From an uncultured Microbacterium sp. (GTDB lineage: Bacteria; Actinomycetota; Actinomycetes; Actinomycetales; Microbacteriaceae), in contig NZ_CALTTX010000031.1 in NCBI RefSeq assembly GCF_943912325.1, positions 1-28,162 on the forward strand: a stretch of DNA of 28,162 nt. The letters run 5' to 3'. This document shows positions 1 to 7,883 of the stretch, in pieces; the first letter of the stretch is position 1, and every line of letters begins with the position of its first letter. Both the position numbers and the translations under genes were made by a program. The notes under the pieces were generated by a model. That model was given only the letters and a program-made list of their open reading frames with translations. It had not been told where the DNA came from and searched no databases.

Positions 1-273
1 ATCGCGATCTCGTACGGCTCGGCCGATCCCTCGCGCGGGGCGTTGCTGGGCCTCGCGTACTCGCTCGGGCTCGGCATCCCGTTCCTGCTGCTCGCGTGGG
101 GTTTCTCGTGGGCGACGCGCGCGAGCGCATTCCTGCGGCGGCATATTCGCGTCATCAACCTCATCGGCGGGGGCCTCTTGATCCTGCTCGGCCTGCTCAT
201 GGTCACGGGCGTCTGGGGCATGCTGATGTCTGCACTTCAGGGGGTGTTCCCGTATGTCGACCTCCCGCTCTAA
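1..273 (+). CDS. ccdA: CcdA-like cytochrome c biogenesis membrane protein, C-terminal part
   Basis: The gene enters the window already open; 90 codons remain before TAA at 271-273. The visible part is almost entirely hydrophobic: a segment around LGLGIPFLLLAWGFSWA, a short basic loop (FLRRHIRVIN) and a last segment LIGGGLLILLGLLMVTGVW, as in the end of CcdA/DsbD-type thiol-disulfide transporters. CcdA passes electrons across the membrane to keep apocytochrome c cysteines (or a thioredoxin-like partner) reduced. The identification leans on the next genes, resB and ccsB, which complete the system II cytochrome c maturation set. Its end overlaps the resB start by 20 bp, so translation is probably coupled. 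The N-terminal catalytic cysteine region lies outside the window. Confidence 0.8.
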   Translation: MAISYGSADPSRGALLGLAYSLGLGIPFLLLAWGFSWATRASAFLRRHIRVINLIGGGLLILLGLLMVTGVWGMLMSALQGVFPYVDLPL

Positions 274-2149
274 GTCGTCCGACCCGCTGCGGCCCGACGA
301 CTACGACGGCAACGACGGCGGATCCGTCGACCAGGGGCCGACCGAGCCGAGCCCCACCGAGCAGAGCCCCACCGGCCAGGGCCCGAGCGACGGCGGCCCG
401 AACCTTCCCAAGCTCGGCTTCGTCGGCTGGGCGCGCTGGGCGTGGCGTCAGCTGACGAGCATGCGCACGGCCCTCGTGCTGCTGTTGCTGCTCGCGATCG
501 CGGCGATCCCCGGCTCGATCGTGCCGCAGCGCACGGCCGACCCCAACGGTGTCACGCAGTACTACACCGACAATCCCGACCTCGCGCCCGTGCTCGACTG
601 GTTCAAGCTCTTCGATGTCTACACGTCGCCGTGGTTCTCGGCGATCTACATCTTGCTGTTCGTCTCGCTCATCGGGTGTGTCATCCCGCGTGCCAAGCAC
701 CACTACCAGGCACTCCGCTCCCTGCCACCGCGCACGCCCGCGCGGCTCGCGCGTCTCGCCGACCACGAGCGCTACGTCGTGCCGAGCGCGGACCCGCAGG
801 CCCTCGCCGAAGAGGCGGTCACACTCGCGACGGAGCAGCTGCGCAAAGCCCGCTACCGCGTCGAGCGTTACGACTCCCGCGGCAGCTTCTCGGTCTCGGC
901 CGAGCGCGGCTACTTGCGCGAAACCGGCAACCTCGTCTTTCACATCGCGCTCGTCGGGGTGCTGCTCTCGGTCGGCATCGGCGGCGGCTTCGCCTACACG
1001 GGCCAGCGGGTCATCGTCGAGGGCACGACGTTCGTCAACTCGGTCGGCACCGACTACTCGTCGTTCAACCCGGGGCGGTTCGTCGACGTCGACAAGCTCG
1101 ACCCCTTCACGATGAAGCTCGACGATTTCGCCGTCAGCTACCAATTGCCGGGCACCGTGGCATCTGGCCAGGCGGGTGATTTCGCGGCGCACATGACCGT
1201 GACGACGCCGGGCGGAGAGCCCTACAGCGACGTTGTGCGCGTCAATCACCCCATGCGCGTCGCGGGCGACAACGTCTACCTGCTCGGCAACGGCTACGCG
1301 CCGACGATCACGATCCGCAATGCCGCGGGCGAGGTCGTCTACAGCGAGTCGCAGCCGTTCCTGCCGCAAGACACCAACATGACTTCGCTCGGGATCCTCA
1401 AGGTGCCCGACGGGCTGCCCGAGCAGGTCGGACTCGTCGGATTCTTCTACCCGACGGCGCTCAAGATGGACTCGGGCGCGTTCACGTCGGTCTATCCCGA
1501 CCTGACGTATCCGGTCGTGAGCCTCAACGTCTTCTCGGGCGATCTCGGCATCAACTCCGGTGCCCCCGTCTCGGTGTACCAGCTCGACACGAGCACGATG
1601 ACGCAGCAGACGGGCGGCTCGACGGGCGTCGCGTCGATCCAGCTCATGCCCGGCCAGACGGCCGAACTCCCCAACGGCTGGGGAACGATCACGTTCGAGA
1701 ACGCGGCTTCGCCGGAATCAGAGACGGGGACGGATGCTCCTGCCGTCACTCCCGACGCCGGCACCGGCGCGCACGAGCTCGCGGGCCAATACGCGGGGTC
1801 GGTCAATCGCTTCGCGTCGCTGCAGATCCACCGCGACTCGGCCGCGCCCTTCGTGCTCGTCTTCGCGCTGCTCGCCGTTGCGGGTCTGCTGACGGCGTTG
1901 TTCGTGCCGCGCCGGCGCTTGTGGGTGAAGGCAACGCCCGAGCGCGGTGGCGACGGTGTCGTGATCGAGTACGCGGGCCTCGCGCGCGGCGAGGATCCGG
2001 CGCTGTCGCGCGCCGTCGTCGAGCTCTCGGCCCGCAACCGCGAGGCTCTCGGCCTGCCGACCGACCTCGCTGACATCGCCGACACCGCCGAGTCGGGGCG
2101 GCCCTCGCGTCGCCCGACACCCAGCGACGACACCGACGAGCGCGCGTAG
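254..2149 (+). CDS. resB: Cytochrome c biogenesis protein ResB (Ccs1)
   Basis: A 631-residue ResB-family protein. With CcsB/ResC it forms the system II synthetase that exports heme and attaches it to CXXCH motifs of c-type cytochromes outside the membrane. Four hydrophobic segments fit the family: about residues 71-93 (ALVLLLLLAIAAIPGSIVPQ), 123-145, 229-250 (HIALVGVLLSVGIGGG) and 534-553 (FVLVFALLAVAGLLTALFVP). A large extracytoplasmic domain lies between the third and fourth. The N-terminal 60 residues are a polar, Pro/Ser/Gln-rich tail and the C-terminal 70 residues are also hydrophilic, both common in actinobacterial ResB. The ATG at 254 lies inside the end of ccdA. The TAG stop is followed 9 nt later by ccsB and also forms part of a -10-like hexamer. 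Confidence 0.95.
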   Translation: MSTSRSKSSDPLRPDDYDGNDGGSVDQGPTEPSPTEQSPTGQGPSDGGPNLPKLGFVGWARWAWRQLTSMRTALVLLLLLAIAAIPGSIVPQRTADPNGVTQYYTDNPDLAPVLDWFKLFDVYTSPWFSAIYILLFVSLIGCVIPRAKHHYQALRSLPPRTPARLARLADHERYVVPSADPQALAEEAVTLATEQLRKARYRVERYDSRGSFSVSAERGYLRETGNLVFHIALVGVLLSVGIGGGFAYTGQRVIVEGTTFVNSVGTDYSSFNPGRFVDVDKLDPFTMKLDDFAVSYQLPGTVASGQAGDFAAHMTVTTPGGEPYSDVVRVNHPMRVAGDNVYLLGNGYAPTITIRNAAGEVVYSESQPFLPQDTNMTSLGILKVPDGLPEQVGLVGFFYPTALKMDSGAFTSVYPDLTYPVVSLNVFSGDLGINSGAPVSVYQLDTSTMTQQTGGSTGVASIQLMPGQTAELPNGWGTITFENAASPESETGTDAPAVTPDAGTGAHELAGQYAGSVNRFASLQIHRDSAAPFVLVFALLAVAGLLTALFVPRRRLWVKATPERGGDGVVIEYAGLARGEDPALSRAVVELSARNREALGLPTDLADIADTAESGRPSRRPTPSDDTDERA

Positions 2150-2152
2150 ACT
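2147..2152 (+). promoter_or_regulatory. -10-like TAGACT for a leaderless ccsB transcript
   Basis: TAGACT ends 6 nt before the ccsB ATG, the same geometry as at several other genes here. The first three bases are the resB stop codon. No Shine-Dalgarno-like sequence precedes ccsB. The -35 region is not recognisable, so this is a motif-based call. Confidence 0.45.
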
Positions 2153-2158
2153 TCCGCC

Positions 2159-3262
2159 ATGCCCGAAGCCCTCGCCGCGTCATCATCGCCCCTCTCGCTC
2201 GAGCTCGTCTCAGTGCTGCTCGTGTGGACGGCGTTCGCGATCTACGTGCTGGCCTTCATTGCGTACGCGATCGATCTCGCGCGCCGCTCCGAGTTGTCGA
2301 TTGCGCGACAGGATGCTCGCACCCGTGCCGTCGCCGCCGAGCGCGCGCCTGTGCTGGTCGGGGCCGCAAGCGCCGAAGCATCCGTCACCGAATCCGTCTC
2401 GACACAGACGCCCGCACCCGCCAGCGAGTCGCTCGCCGACGTGCGCCGCAGCGAAAAGCAGGCCGACGACGATCTCTTCGCCCGCCCCGGGGAGCGCGTG
2501 CGCCCGCTCTGGGCGCGGATCGGCACCTCGCTCATGGTGCTCGGGTTCCTGTTCCACCTCGGCGCGACCGTGACCCGCGGGATCGACGCGCAGCGCGTGC
2601 CGTGGGCCAACATGTACGAGTTCGCGATGACCGGCACGCTGCTGATCGCGGCCGTGTATCTCGCGGTGCTGATCCGTTACGACCTGCGCTTTCTCGGCAC
2701 GTTCGTCTCGGGGCTCGTCGCGGTGCTGCTCGGCGGCTCGGCGATCTTCTATGTCGACGTCAAGCCGCTCATGGATCCGCTCAAGTCGATCTGGCTCGTC
2801 GTGCACGTCTTCGTCGCTTCGCTCGGCACGGCGTTCTTCGCGCTCGCCTTCGCGCTCTCGGTCGTGCAACTGCTGCAGCAGCGCCGCGAGGCGCGCGCCG
2901 CGGCGGGCCTGCCGAAGCCCGGGATGCGGTTCTTGCGCGCGCTGCCCTCGGCCGAGACGCTCGAAAACCTCGCCTACCGCTTCTCGATCATCGGGTTCAT
3001 CTTCTGGACCTTCACGCTCATCGCCGGATCGGTCTGGGCGCAAGACGCGTGGGGCCGGTTCTGGGGCTTCGACACCAAAGAGGTGTGGACGTTCGTGATC
3101 TGGGTGCTCTACGCGGGCTACATCCACGCGCGCGCGACGCGCGGCTGGCGCGGCACCCGCTCGGCGTGGCTCTCGATCATCGGTTTCGCGGCCGTCATGT
3201 TCAACTTCACGATCGTGAACATGTTCTTCAAGGGCCTGCACGCCTACTCGGGCCTCAACTGA
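2159..3262 (+). CDS. ccsB: Cytochrome c biogenesis protein CcsB/ResC (heme-handling)
   Basis: A 367-residue CcsA/CcsB/ResC-type membrane protein, the heme-channel partner of ResB. The decisive feature is the tryptophan-rich motif near residues 297-311 (WGRFWGFDTKEVWT), the WWD-type heme-binding signature of the heme-handling protein superfamily. It is followed by WVLYAGYIHARATRGWRG and a last membrane segment ending in VNMFFKGLHAYSGLN. About eight hydrophobic segments are visible; a polar Ala/Ser-rich loop separates the first from the rest. Candidate heme-ligand histidines occur in FLFHLGATV, WLVVHVF and YIHAR. The gene follows resB by 9 bp and is the last of the cluster; the next gene is on the other strand. 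Confidence 0.95.
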   Translation: MPEALAASSSPLSLELVSVLLVWTAFAIYVLAFIAYAIDLARRSELSIARQDARTRAVAAERAPVLVGAASAEASVTESVSTQTPAPASESLADVRRSEKQADDDLFARPGERVRPLWARIGTSLMVLGFLFHLGATVTRGIDAQRVPWANMYEFAMTGTLLIAAVYLAVLIRYDLRFLGTFVSGLVAVLLGGSAIFYVDVKPLMDPLKSIWLVVHVFVASLGTAFFALAFALSVVQLLQQRREARAAAGLPKPGMRFLRALPSAETLENLAYRFSIIGFIFWTFTLIAGSVWAQDAWGRFWGFDTKEVWTFVIWVLYAGYIHARATRGWRGTRSAWLSIIGFAAVMFNFTIVNMFFKGLHAYSGLN

Positions 3263-3319
3263 GCCCCGGCCGCTCGACCCCGGGCGCGGACCCTGATTCG
3301 GCCTCCGACCCAGGCATCC

Positions 3320-3371
3320 ATGTCTCACTTATGCAGGTTTTGGGGTCAACAAACCTGCATAAGTGAGACAT
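3320..3371. repeat. Perfect 21-bp inverted repeat with 10-nt loop
   Basis: The arms at 3320-3340 and 3351-3371 are exact reverse complements around the loop TGGGGTCAAC. The arms are A/T-rich relative to their surroundings (for example TGTCTCACTTATGCAGG). It lies in the gap between convergent ccsB and ppx, so it could end transcription from both sides, although no clear T-tract follows. The length and perfection of the stem are unusual for a simple terminator and also fit a REP-like or mobile palindromic element. Confidence 0.85.
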
Positions 3372-3395
3372 CAAGGGGCTCGCGGGCGTCGCGGG

Positions 3396-3440
3396 GCGGT
3401 ACACCCCGAGGCGCTACACCCCGAGGCGGTACAGCCCGGG
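3396..3440. repeat. Three tandem 15-bp repeats downstream of ppx
   Basis: Three 15-bp units run end to end: GCGGTACACCCCGAG, GCGCTACACCCCGAG and GCGGTACAGCCCGGG. They begin 2 bp beyond the ppx stop codon (read on the minus strand) and fill most of the space up to the inverted repeat. No coding role is visible. Confidence 0.75.
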
Positions 3441-3442
3441 CG

Positions 3443-4375
3443 CTAGGCCCAGGCGAGCTGCTCGATGTAGCGCAGCAGCACGCCCTCGCGGAGCGCCCAC
3501 GGCGACACCTCGAGCTCGTCGATATCGAAAGCGCGCATCGCCTCGTGCACGACGACGGCGGCCGCGACGATCTGGAACGTACGGTCGGCCGTGATCCCCG
3601 GAAGTTCTTGGCGGGCGGATGCCGGAAGGCGCGCGAGCCGCGGAATCCACGAGCCCAGCGAGGCGCGGGGCAGCAGCATCCGTTCGATCCCCGACCACCC
3701 GGGCACGGGGTACCCCGCGAGCTTCGCGAGCGATCGGATCGCCTTCGACGAACCGGCGACGTGGTCCGGGCGCGGCTCGTCGGCGAAGCGTTCCACGACG
3801 GGGGCGAGCACGCCGCGCGCGTGATCGCGGAGCCGCTCGACACCGGCTTCGCCGGGCGGGTCGTCGGGCAGGAAAGCGATCGTCGATCGGCCGGCGCCGA
3901 GGGGGACGGATGCTGCGACCGCGGGCAGCTCGTCGGCTCCCGCCGCGATCTCGAGCGATCCGCCGCCGATGTCGAACAGCAGGATCTGCCCCGCCGACCA
4001 GCCGAGCCAGCGCCGGACGGCGAGGAACGTGAAGCGCGCCTCGTCTTCACCGCCGAGCACCTGCAGCTCCTGACCGAGCGCCGCCTCGATCTGCGCGATG
4101 ACCTCGGCGCCGTTCGTCGCTTCGCGGACGGCCGAGGTAGCGGTCGCGATGAGCGCGTCGACGCTCTCGCCGTCGGCCACCTCGCGCGCGGCCGCGACGG
4201 CGGTCACGAGCGCCTCGACCCCCTCGGGTGAGATCGCGCCGTCGGGCGTGAGGTAGCGCATGAGGCGCAGCACGCTGCGGTGGCTCGTTGTCGCGAGCGG
4301 GCGACCGCCGGGACGCGCGTCGGCGACGAGCAGATGAACGGTGTTGGATCCGATGTCGAGGACTCCGAGGCGCAC
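3443..4375 (-). CDS. ppx: Exopolyphosphatase / GppA-type phosphatase
   Basis: A 310-residue protein of the Ppx/GppA family (ASKHA fold), which releases phosphate from polyphosphate or hydrolyses pppGpp. The phosphate-1 motif VLDIGSNTVHLLV is at residues 5-17 and the second glycine-rich motif LLFDIGGGSLEIA at 132-143. The length fits the short actinobacterial Ppx type that lacks the C-terminal HD domain. The GTG at 4375 was chosen because homology begins immediately (VRLGVLDIGS) and a TACGAT hexamer ends 6 nt upstream; the open frame continues upstream but reads as an arginine-rich shadow. It is divergent from coaA across 108 bp. Which substrate it uses cannot be told from sequence alone. Confidence 0.9.
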   Translation of the reverse strand: MRLGVLDIGSNTVHLLVADARPGGRPLATTSHRSVLRLMRYLTPDGAISPEGVEALVTAVAAAREVADGESVDALIATATSAVREATNGAEVIAQIEAALGQELQVLGGEDEARFTFLAVRRWLGWSAGQILLFDIGGGSLEIAAGADELPAVAASVPLGAGRSTIAFLPDDPPGEAGVERLRDHARGVLAPVVERFADEPRPDHVAGSSKAIRSLAKLAGYPVPGWSGIERMLLPRASLGSWIPRLARLPASARQELPGITADRTFQIVAAAVVVHEAMRAFDIDELEVSPWALREGVLLRYIEQLAWA

Positions 4376-4381
4376 GCCCCG

Positions 4382-4387
4382 ATCGTA
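4382..4387 (-). promoter_or_regulatory. -10-like TACGAT for leaderless ppx
   Basis: On the minus strand TACGAT ends 6 nt before the ppx GTG and no Shine-Dalgarno sequence is present. It shares the 108-bp divergent region with the coaA promoter. Confidence 0.5.
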
Positions 4388-4471
4388 GCCGCAGCGTGGG
4401 CACCCGCCGCGCGCCGCCGTGTAACGCGCGCGGAACGGCAGCACGCGCGCTGCGCCGCGTCGCCGCATGAC

Positions 4472-4477
4472 TACGAT
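4472..4477 (+). promoter_or_regulatory. -10-like TACGAT for leaderless coaA
   Basis: TACGAT is followed by 6 nt (GGGGCC) and then the coaA GTG. No ribosome binding site stands at normal distance, so a leaderless mRNA starting at or near 4484 is inferred. Confidence 0.5.
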
Positions 4478-4483
4478 GGGGCC

Positions 4484-5449
4484 GTGCCAGCCGAACCGAT
4501 CGCCGCGCCTACGGCCGCCGAGCAGCAAAGCCTGTCGCTCTATACGCAGATCGGCCGCGATGACTGGTCGCGCATGGCGGCGGGCGTCGATCAGCCGCTC
4601 AGCGAGAACGAGATCGTGCAGTTGCGCGGTCTCGGCGACATGCTCGACCCGCGCGAGGTTCGCGAGGTGTACCTGCCGCTCAGCAAGCTGCTGAGCCTCT
4701 ATGCATCCTCGATCCGCCGTCTCGGCGCCGATCGCAGTTCATTCCTCGGCGAACCGGATTCGACGACCCCCTTTGTCGTGGGCGTCGCCGGTTCGGTCGC
4801 GGTCGGCAAATCGACGATCGCGCGCCTGCTGCGCGAGCTGATGAGCCGTTGGCCGGGCACCCCGCGCGTCGAGCTCGTCACGACCGACGGCTTTCTCTAT
4901 CCCAACGCCGAGCTCGAGCGCCGGGGGCTCATGGACCGCAAGGGCTTTCCCGAGTCGTACGACCGGCGGGCGCTCGTGGACTTCCTCACCGAGGTCAAAT
5001 CCGGCGCCCCCGAAGTGCGCGCGCCGTTCTATTCGCACATGCGCTACGACATCGTTCCCGACGCGACGATCGTCGTGCGGCGGCCCGACGTCGTGATCGT
5101 CGAGGGCCTCAACGTGCTGCAGCCCCCGCCCGCGCCGAATGATGTCGCGGTGTCGGATCTGTTCGATTTTTCGATCTATGTGGATGCCGATCCCGAAGAC
5201 ATCTGGGGATGGTACCTCGACCGCTTCTTGGCCCTGAAGCGCGGGGCGTTCTCGAACCCGTCGTCGTTCTTCAACGTCTTCGCCGACATCTCGGACGAGG
5301 AAGCGACGAGCCGTGCGCGCGGGTTCTGGGAGTCGATCAACCTGCCGAACCTCGTCGAGAACGTCGAGCCGACGCGTCACCGCGCGAGTCTCGTACTGCG
5401 CAAGGGTCCGCGCCACACGGTCGAGAGCGTGCTGCTGCGTAAGCTCTGA
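4484..5449 (+). CDS. coaA: Type I pantothenate kinase
   Basis: A 321-residue prokaryotic type I pantothenate kinase, catalysing the ATP-dependent first step of coenzyme A synthesis. The P-loop GVAGSVAVGKSTIAR lies at about residues 100-114, preceded by the family N-terminus (YTQIGRDDWSRMA) and followed by ELVTTDGFLYPN, RKGFPESYDRRALV, PFYSHMRYDIVP and VVIVEGLNVLQ, all typical of CoaA. The GTG at 4484 gives a normal length and fits the -10 hexamer just upstream; longer readings add only low-complexity residues. The enzyme makes the precursor of the CoA later used by AcpS, encoded downstream, though the two are not in one operon. Confidence 0.97.
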   Translation: MPAEPIAAPTAAEQQSLSLYTQIGRDDWSRMAAGVDQPLSENEIVQLRGLGDMLDPREVREVYLPLSKLLSLYASSIRRLGADRSSFLGEPDSTTPFVVGVAGSVAVGKSTIARLLRELMSRWPGTPRVELVTTDGFLYPNAELERRGLMDRKGFPESYDRRALVDFLTEVKSGAPEVRAPFYSHMRYDIVPDATIVVRRPDVVIVEGLNVLQPPPAPNDVAVSDLFDFSIYVDADPEDIWGWYLDRFLALKRGAFSNPSSFFNVFADISDEEATSRARGFWESINLPNLVENVEPTRHRASLVLRKGPRHTVESVLLRKL

Positions 5450-5510
5450 GCGCGGCCGCGACGGCGGCGGCGCGGAACGCGCCCTGCGCTGTTGCTCAGG
5501 CATCCGATCC

Positions 5511-5516
5511 TAGAAT
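5511..5516 (+). promoter_or_regulatory. -10-like TAGAAT for leaderless glmS
   Basis: TAGAAT, close to the sigma-A -10 consensus, ends 7 nt before the glmS ATG. There is no Shine-Dalgarno sequence in between. Confidence 0.55.
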
Positions 5517-5523
5517 CGACCCC

Positions 5524-7377
5524 ATGTGCGGAATCGTCGGATACGTGGGTCCTCGCCCGAGCCAAGAGATCCTCATCGCCGGGCTCGCCCGCCTGGAGTA
5601 CCGGGGGTACGACTCCGCGGGAATCGCCGTGATCGATGACGCAGGCGACCTCGAGATGCGCAAGCGCGCCGGCAAGCTCCAGGTCCTGCGCGACGACCTC
5701 GCAGCCCGCCCGCTGCCGCAGGGCACGACGGGAATCGGCCACACGCGCTGGGCGACGCACGGCGGTCCGACCGACGCCAACGCGCACCCGCACCTCGCCG
5801 ATGACGACAAGCTCGCCGTCATCCACAACGGGATCATCGAGAACTTCGCCGCGCTCAAGGATGAGCTGATCAGCGAGGGCTACGCCTTTCGCAGCGAGAC
5901 CGACACCGAGGTCGCGGCCGTGCTGCTCGGGCGCGAGTACCGGGCGAACGGCGGCGACCTCGTCGCGGCCTTCCGGGCGACGGCGGCGCGACTCGAGGGC
6001 GCGTTCACGCTGCTCGCGATGCACGAAGAGCACCCGGGGCTCGTCGTCGGCGCGCGCCGCAATTCGCCGCTCGTAATCGGTCTTGGCGAGGGCGAGAACT
6101 TTCTCGGATCCGACGTCGCCGCCTTCGTCGAGCACACGCGCAACGCGCTCGCGATCGGTCAAGACGAGATCGTGGCGATCACGCCGTCGGGCGTTGAAGT
6201 GACCGACTTCACGGGCGAGCCGGTCTCGGTCGAGCCGTTCGAAGTGACGTGGGACGCCTCGGCGGCCGAAAAGGGCGGCTGGTCGAGCTTCATGGCGAAA
6301 GAGGTGTCGGAAGAACCCGAAGCCGTCGCCAACACGTTGCGCGGACGCATCCGCAATGGCGCCGTCGAGATCCCCGAGCTCGACGGACTCGACGAGATCT
6401 TCGCCGGTATCTCGCGCGTCATCGTCGTCGCGTGCGGCACGGCTGCGTACGCCGGCCAGGTCGGTAAGTACGCGCTCGAGAAGTGGGCGCGCGTGCCGGT
6501 CGATGTCGAGCTCGCGCACGAGTTCCGCTACCGCGACCCCGTGCTCGGCCCCGACACGCTCGTCGTCTCGATCAGCCAGTCGGGCGAGACGATGGACACG
6601 CTCATGGCCGTCAAGTACGCGCGCGAGCGTGATGCCCGCACGTTGTCGATCTGCAACACGCAGGGCGCGACGATTCCGCGCGAGTCCGACGCGATCGTCT
6701 ACACGCACGCCGGCCCCGAGGTCGCGGTCGCCTCGACGAAGGCGTTCGTCGCCCAGATCACCGCGCTCTACCTGCTCGCCCTGCACGTCGCGCGCGTGCG
6801 CGAAGCGCTCTCGCCGACCGAGGTCGCACAGCACGTGCTCGAACTCGAGGCGATCCCCGAAAAGATCGAGCGCACGCTCAAGGCCGAGCAGGGCCGCATC
6901 GAGCAGCTCGCGCACTGGATGGCCGACACGCGCTCGGTGCTCTTCCTCGGCCGCAACGTCGGGTTCCCGATCGCGCTCGAGGGCGCGCTCAAGCTCAAAG
7001 AGCTCGCGTACATCCACGCCGAGGGCTTCGCCGCGGGCGAGCTCAAGCACGGCCCCATCGCCCTGATCGAACCGGGTCAGCCCGTCTTCGTGATCGTGCC
7101 GTCGCCGCGTGAGTCGTCGCTGCTGCACGACAAGGTCGTGTCGAACATTCAAGAGATCCGCGCGCGTGGGGCGCGGGTCATCGTGATCGCGGAAGAGGGG
7201 GATGCCGCGGTGTTGCCGTTCGCCGACGAGGTGCTACGCATCCCGCTCGCCGGCGCGCTGTTCGAACCGCTCCTCGCGGTCGTGCCGCTGCACATCTTCG
7301 CGATGGGCCTCGCGACGGCGAAGGGTCTCGACGTCGACCAGCCGCGCAACCTCGCGAAGTCGGTCACGGTCGAGTAA
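5524..7377 (+). CDS. glmS: Glutamine-fructose-6-phosphate aminotransferase (isomerizing)
   Basis: A 617-residue GlmS, which converts fructose-6-phosphate and glutamine to glucosamine-6-phosphate, the entry to peptidoglycan amino sugars. The catalytic Cys2 is exposed at the mature N-terminus (MCGIVGYVG), which fixes the start exactly. The class II glutamine amidotransferase domain covers about residues 2-230, with GLARLEYRGYDSAGI and GHTRWATHGGP. Two SIS isomerase domains follow, with ISQSGETMDT and ASTKAF in the first. The hallmark C-terminus PRNLAKSVTVE is intact and the length is standard. No glmS-ribozyme-like leader is possible if the transcript is leaderless, as the -10 element suggests. 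Confidence 0.98.
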   Translation: MCGIVGYVGPRPSQEILIAGLARLEYRGYDSAGIAVIDDAGDLEMRKRAGKLQVLRDDLAARPLPQGTTGIGHTRWATHGGPTDANAHPHLADDDKLAVIHNGIIENFAALKDELISEGYAFRSETDTEVAAVLLGREYRANGGDLVAAFRATAARLEGAFTLLAMHEEHPGLVVGARRNSPLVIGLGEGENFLGSDVAAFVEHTRNALAIGQDEIVAITPSGVEVTDFTGEPVSVEPFEVTWDASAAEKGGWSSFMAKEVSEEPEAVANTLRGRIRNGAVEIPELDGLDEIFAGISRVIVVACGTAAYAGQVGKYALEKWARVPVDVELAHEFRYRDPVLGPDTLVVSISQSGETMDTLMAVKYARERDARTLSICNTQGATIPRESDAIVYTHAGPEVAVASTKAFVAQITALYLLALHVARVREALSPTEVAQHVLELEAIPEKIERTLKAEQGRIEQLAHWMADTRSVLFLGRNVGFPIALEGALKLKELAYIHAEGFAAGELKHGPIALIEPGQPVFVIVPSPRESSLLHDKVVSNIQEIRARGARVIVIAEEGDAAVLPFADEVLRIPLAGALFEPLLAVVPLHIFAMGLATAKGLDVDQPRNLAKSVTVE

Positions 7378-7418
7378 CCCCGCACGGAGCGGCGCGCGCG
7401 ACCGCCGGCATCCAATGA

Positions 7419-7448
7419 TTGGCTAATATAAGCACCTGCTTATATAGT
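7419..7448 (+). promoter_or_regulatory. arsR promoter with palindromic operator
   Basis: A -35-like TTGGCT (7419-7424) and -10-like TATAGT (7443-7448) are 18 bp apart, and the arsR ATG follows the -10 by 6 nt. Between and over them lies a perfect inverted repeat ATATAAGC-ACCT-GCTTATAT (7426-7445). This A/T-rich island stands out in very G/C-rich DNA. A dimeric ArsR-type repressor bound here would block RNA polymerase, so autoregulation by the next gene product is the natural inference. Confidence 0.75.
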
Positions 7449-7454
7449 GTCCGT

Positions 7455-7883
7455 ATGGACGGCTTCGAGGTGTTGGCAGACGTCGTTCGGCGACGCCTGA
7501 TTGCTCTGCTCGCCGTCGGAGAACAGAGCGCGGGGGCGCTCACCGACGTTGCGCGTGCTGAGTTCGGTATCTCTCAACCGGCGGTTTCGCAACACTTGCG
7601 CATCCTGCGCGAGGGCGGTTTCGCGAGCGTCCGCGCCGAGGGCACGCGTCGCGTGTACGCGCTCGACCCCACGGGCCTCGATGCCGTTGAGGCTGAGCTC
7701 GCGCGACTGCGCGCACCACTCGCATCCGTCGACACTCTTGCCCAGCGACTCGGCGCCCTGCACACCGAGGTCGCGCGCGGAAAACGATCCGCGTCGACGG
7801 CGCGCGCAGCATCGACGGCACGCGCCGATCGAACCATCACGGATGCGGCGGAGCGCCGCATCGCCAACGAGGAGGCATCGTGA
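7455..7883 (+). CDS. ArsR/SmtB-family transcriptional regulator
   Basis: A 142-residue winged-helix protein. The recognition region is clear at residues 35-58 (EFGISQPAVSQHLRILREGGFASV), followed by a wing (RAEGTRRVYALD), as in ArsR-family regulators of the kind paired with SRPBCC proteins. No cysteine metal-binding motif is visible (no CxC in the helix), so metal sensing is unlikely. The C-terminal 40 residues are Ala/Arg-rich and low in complexity. ATG 7455 is preferred because it directly follows the -10 element; upstream in-frame codons would overlap the operator. Its stop overlaps the next start (GTGA, 7880-7883), so the two are translationally coupled. The ligand is unknown. Confidence 0.88.
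   Translation: MDGFEVLADVVRRRLIALLAVGEQSAGALTDVARAEFGISQPAVSQHLRILREGGFASVRAEGTRRVYALDPTGLDAVEAELARLRAPLASVDTLAQRLGALHTEVARGKRSASTARAASTARADRTITDAAERRIANEEAS

Noticed and set aside
5450..5523. A glmS ribozyme or other leader upstream of glmS
   Set aside because: The gap is 74 bp with no conserved ribozyme core, and the -10 element suggests transcription begins at the ATG.
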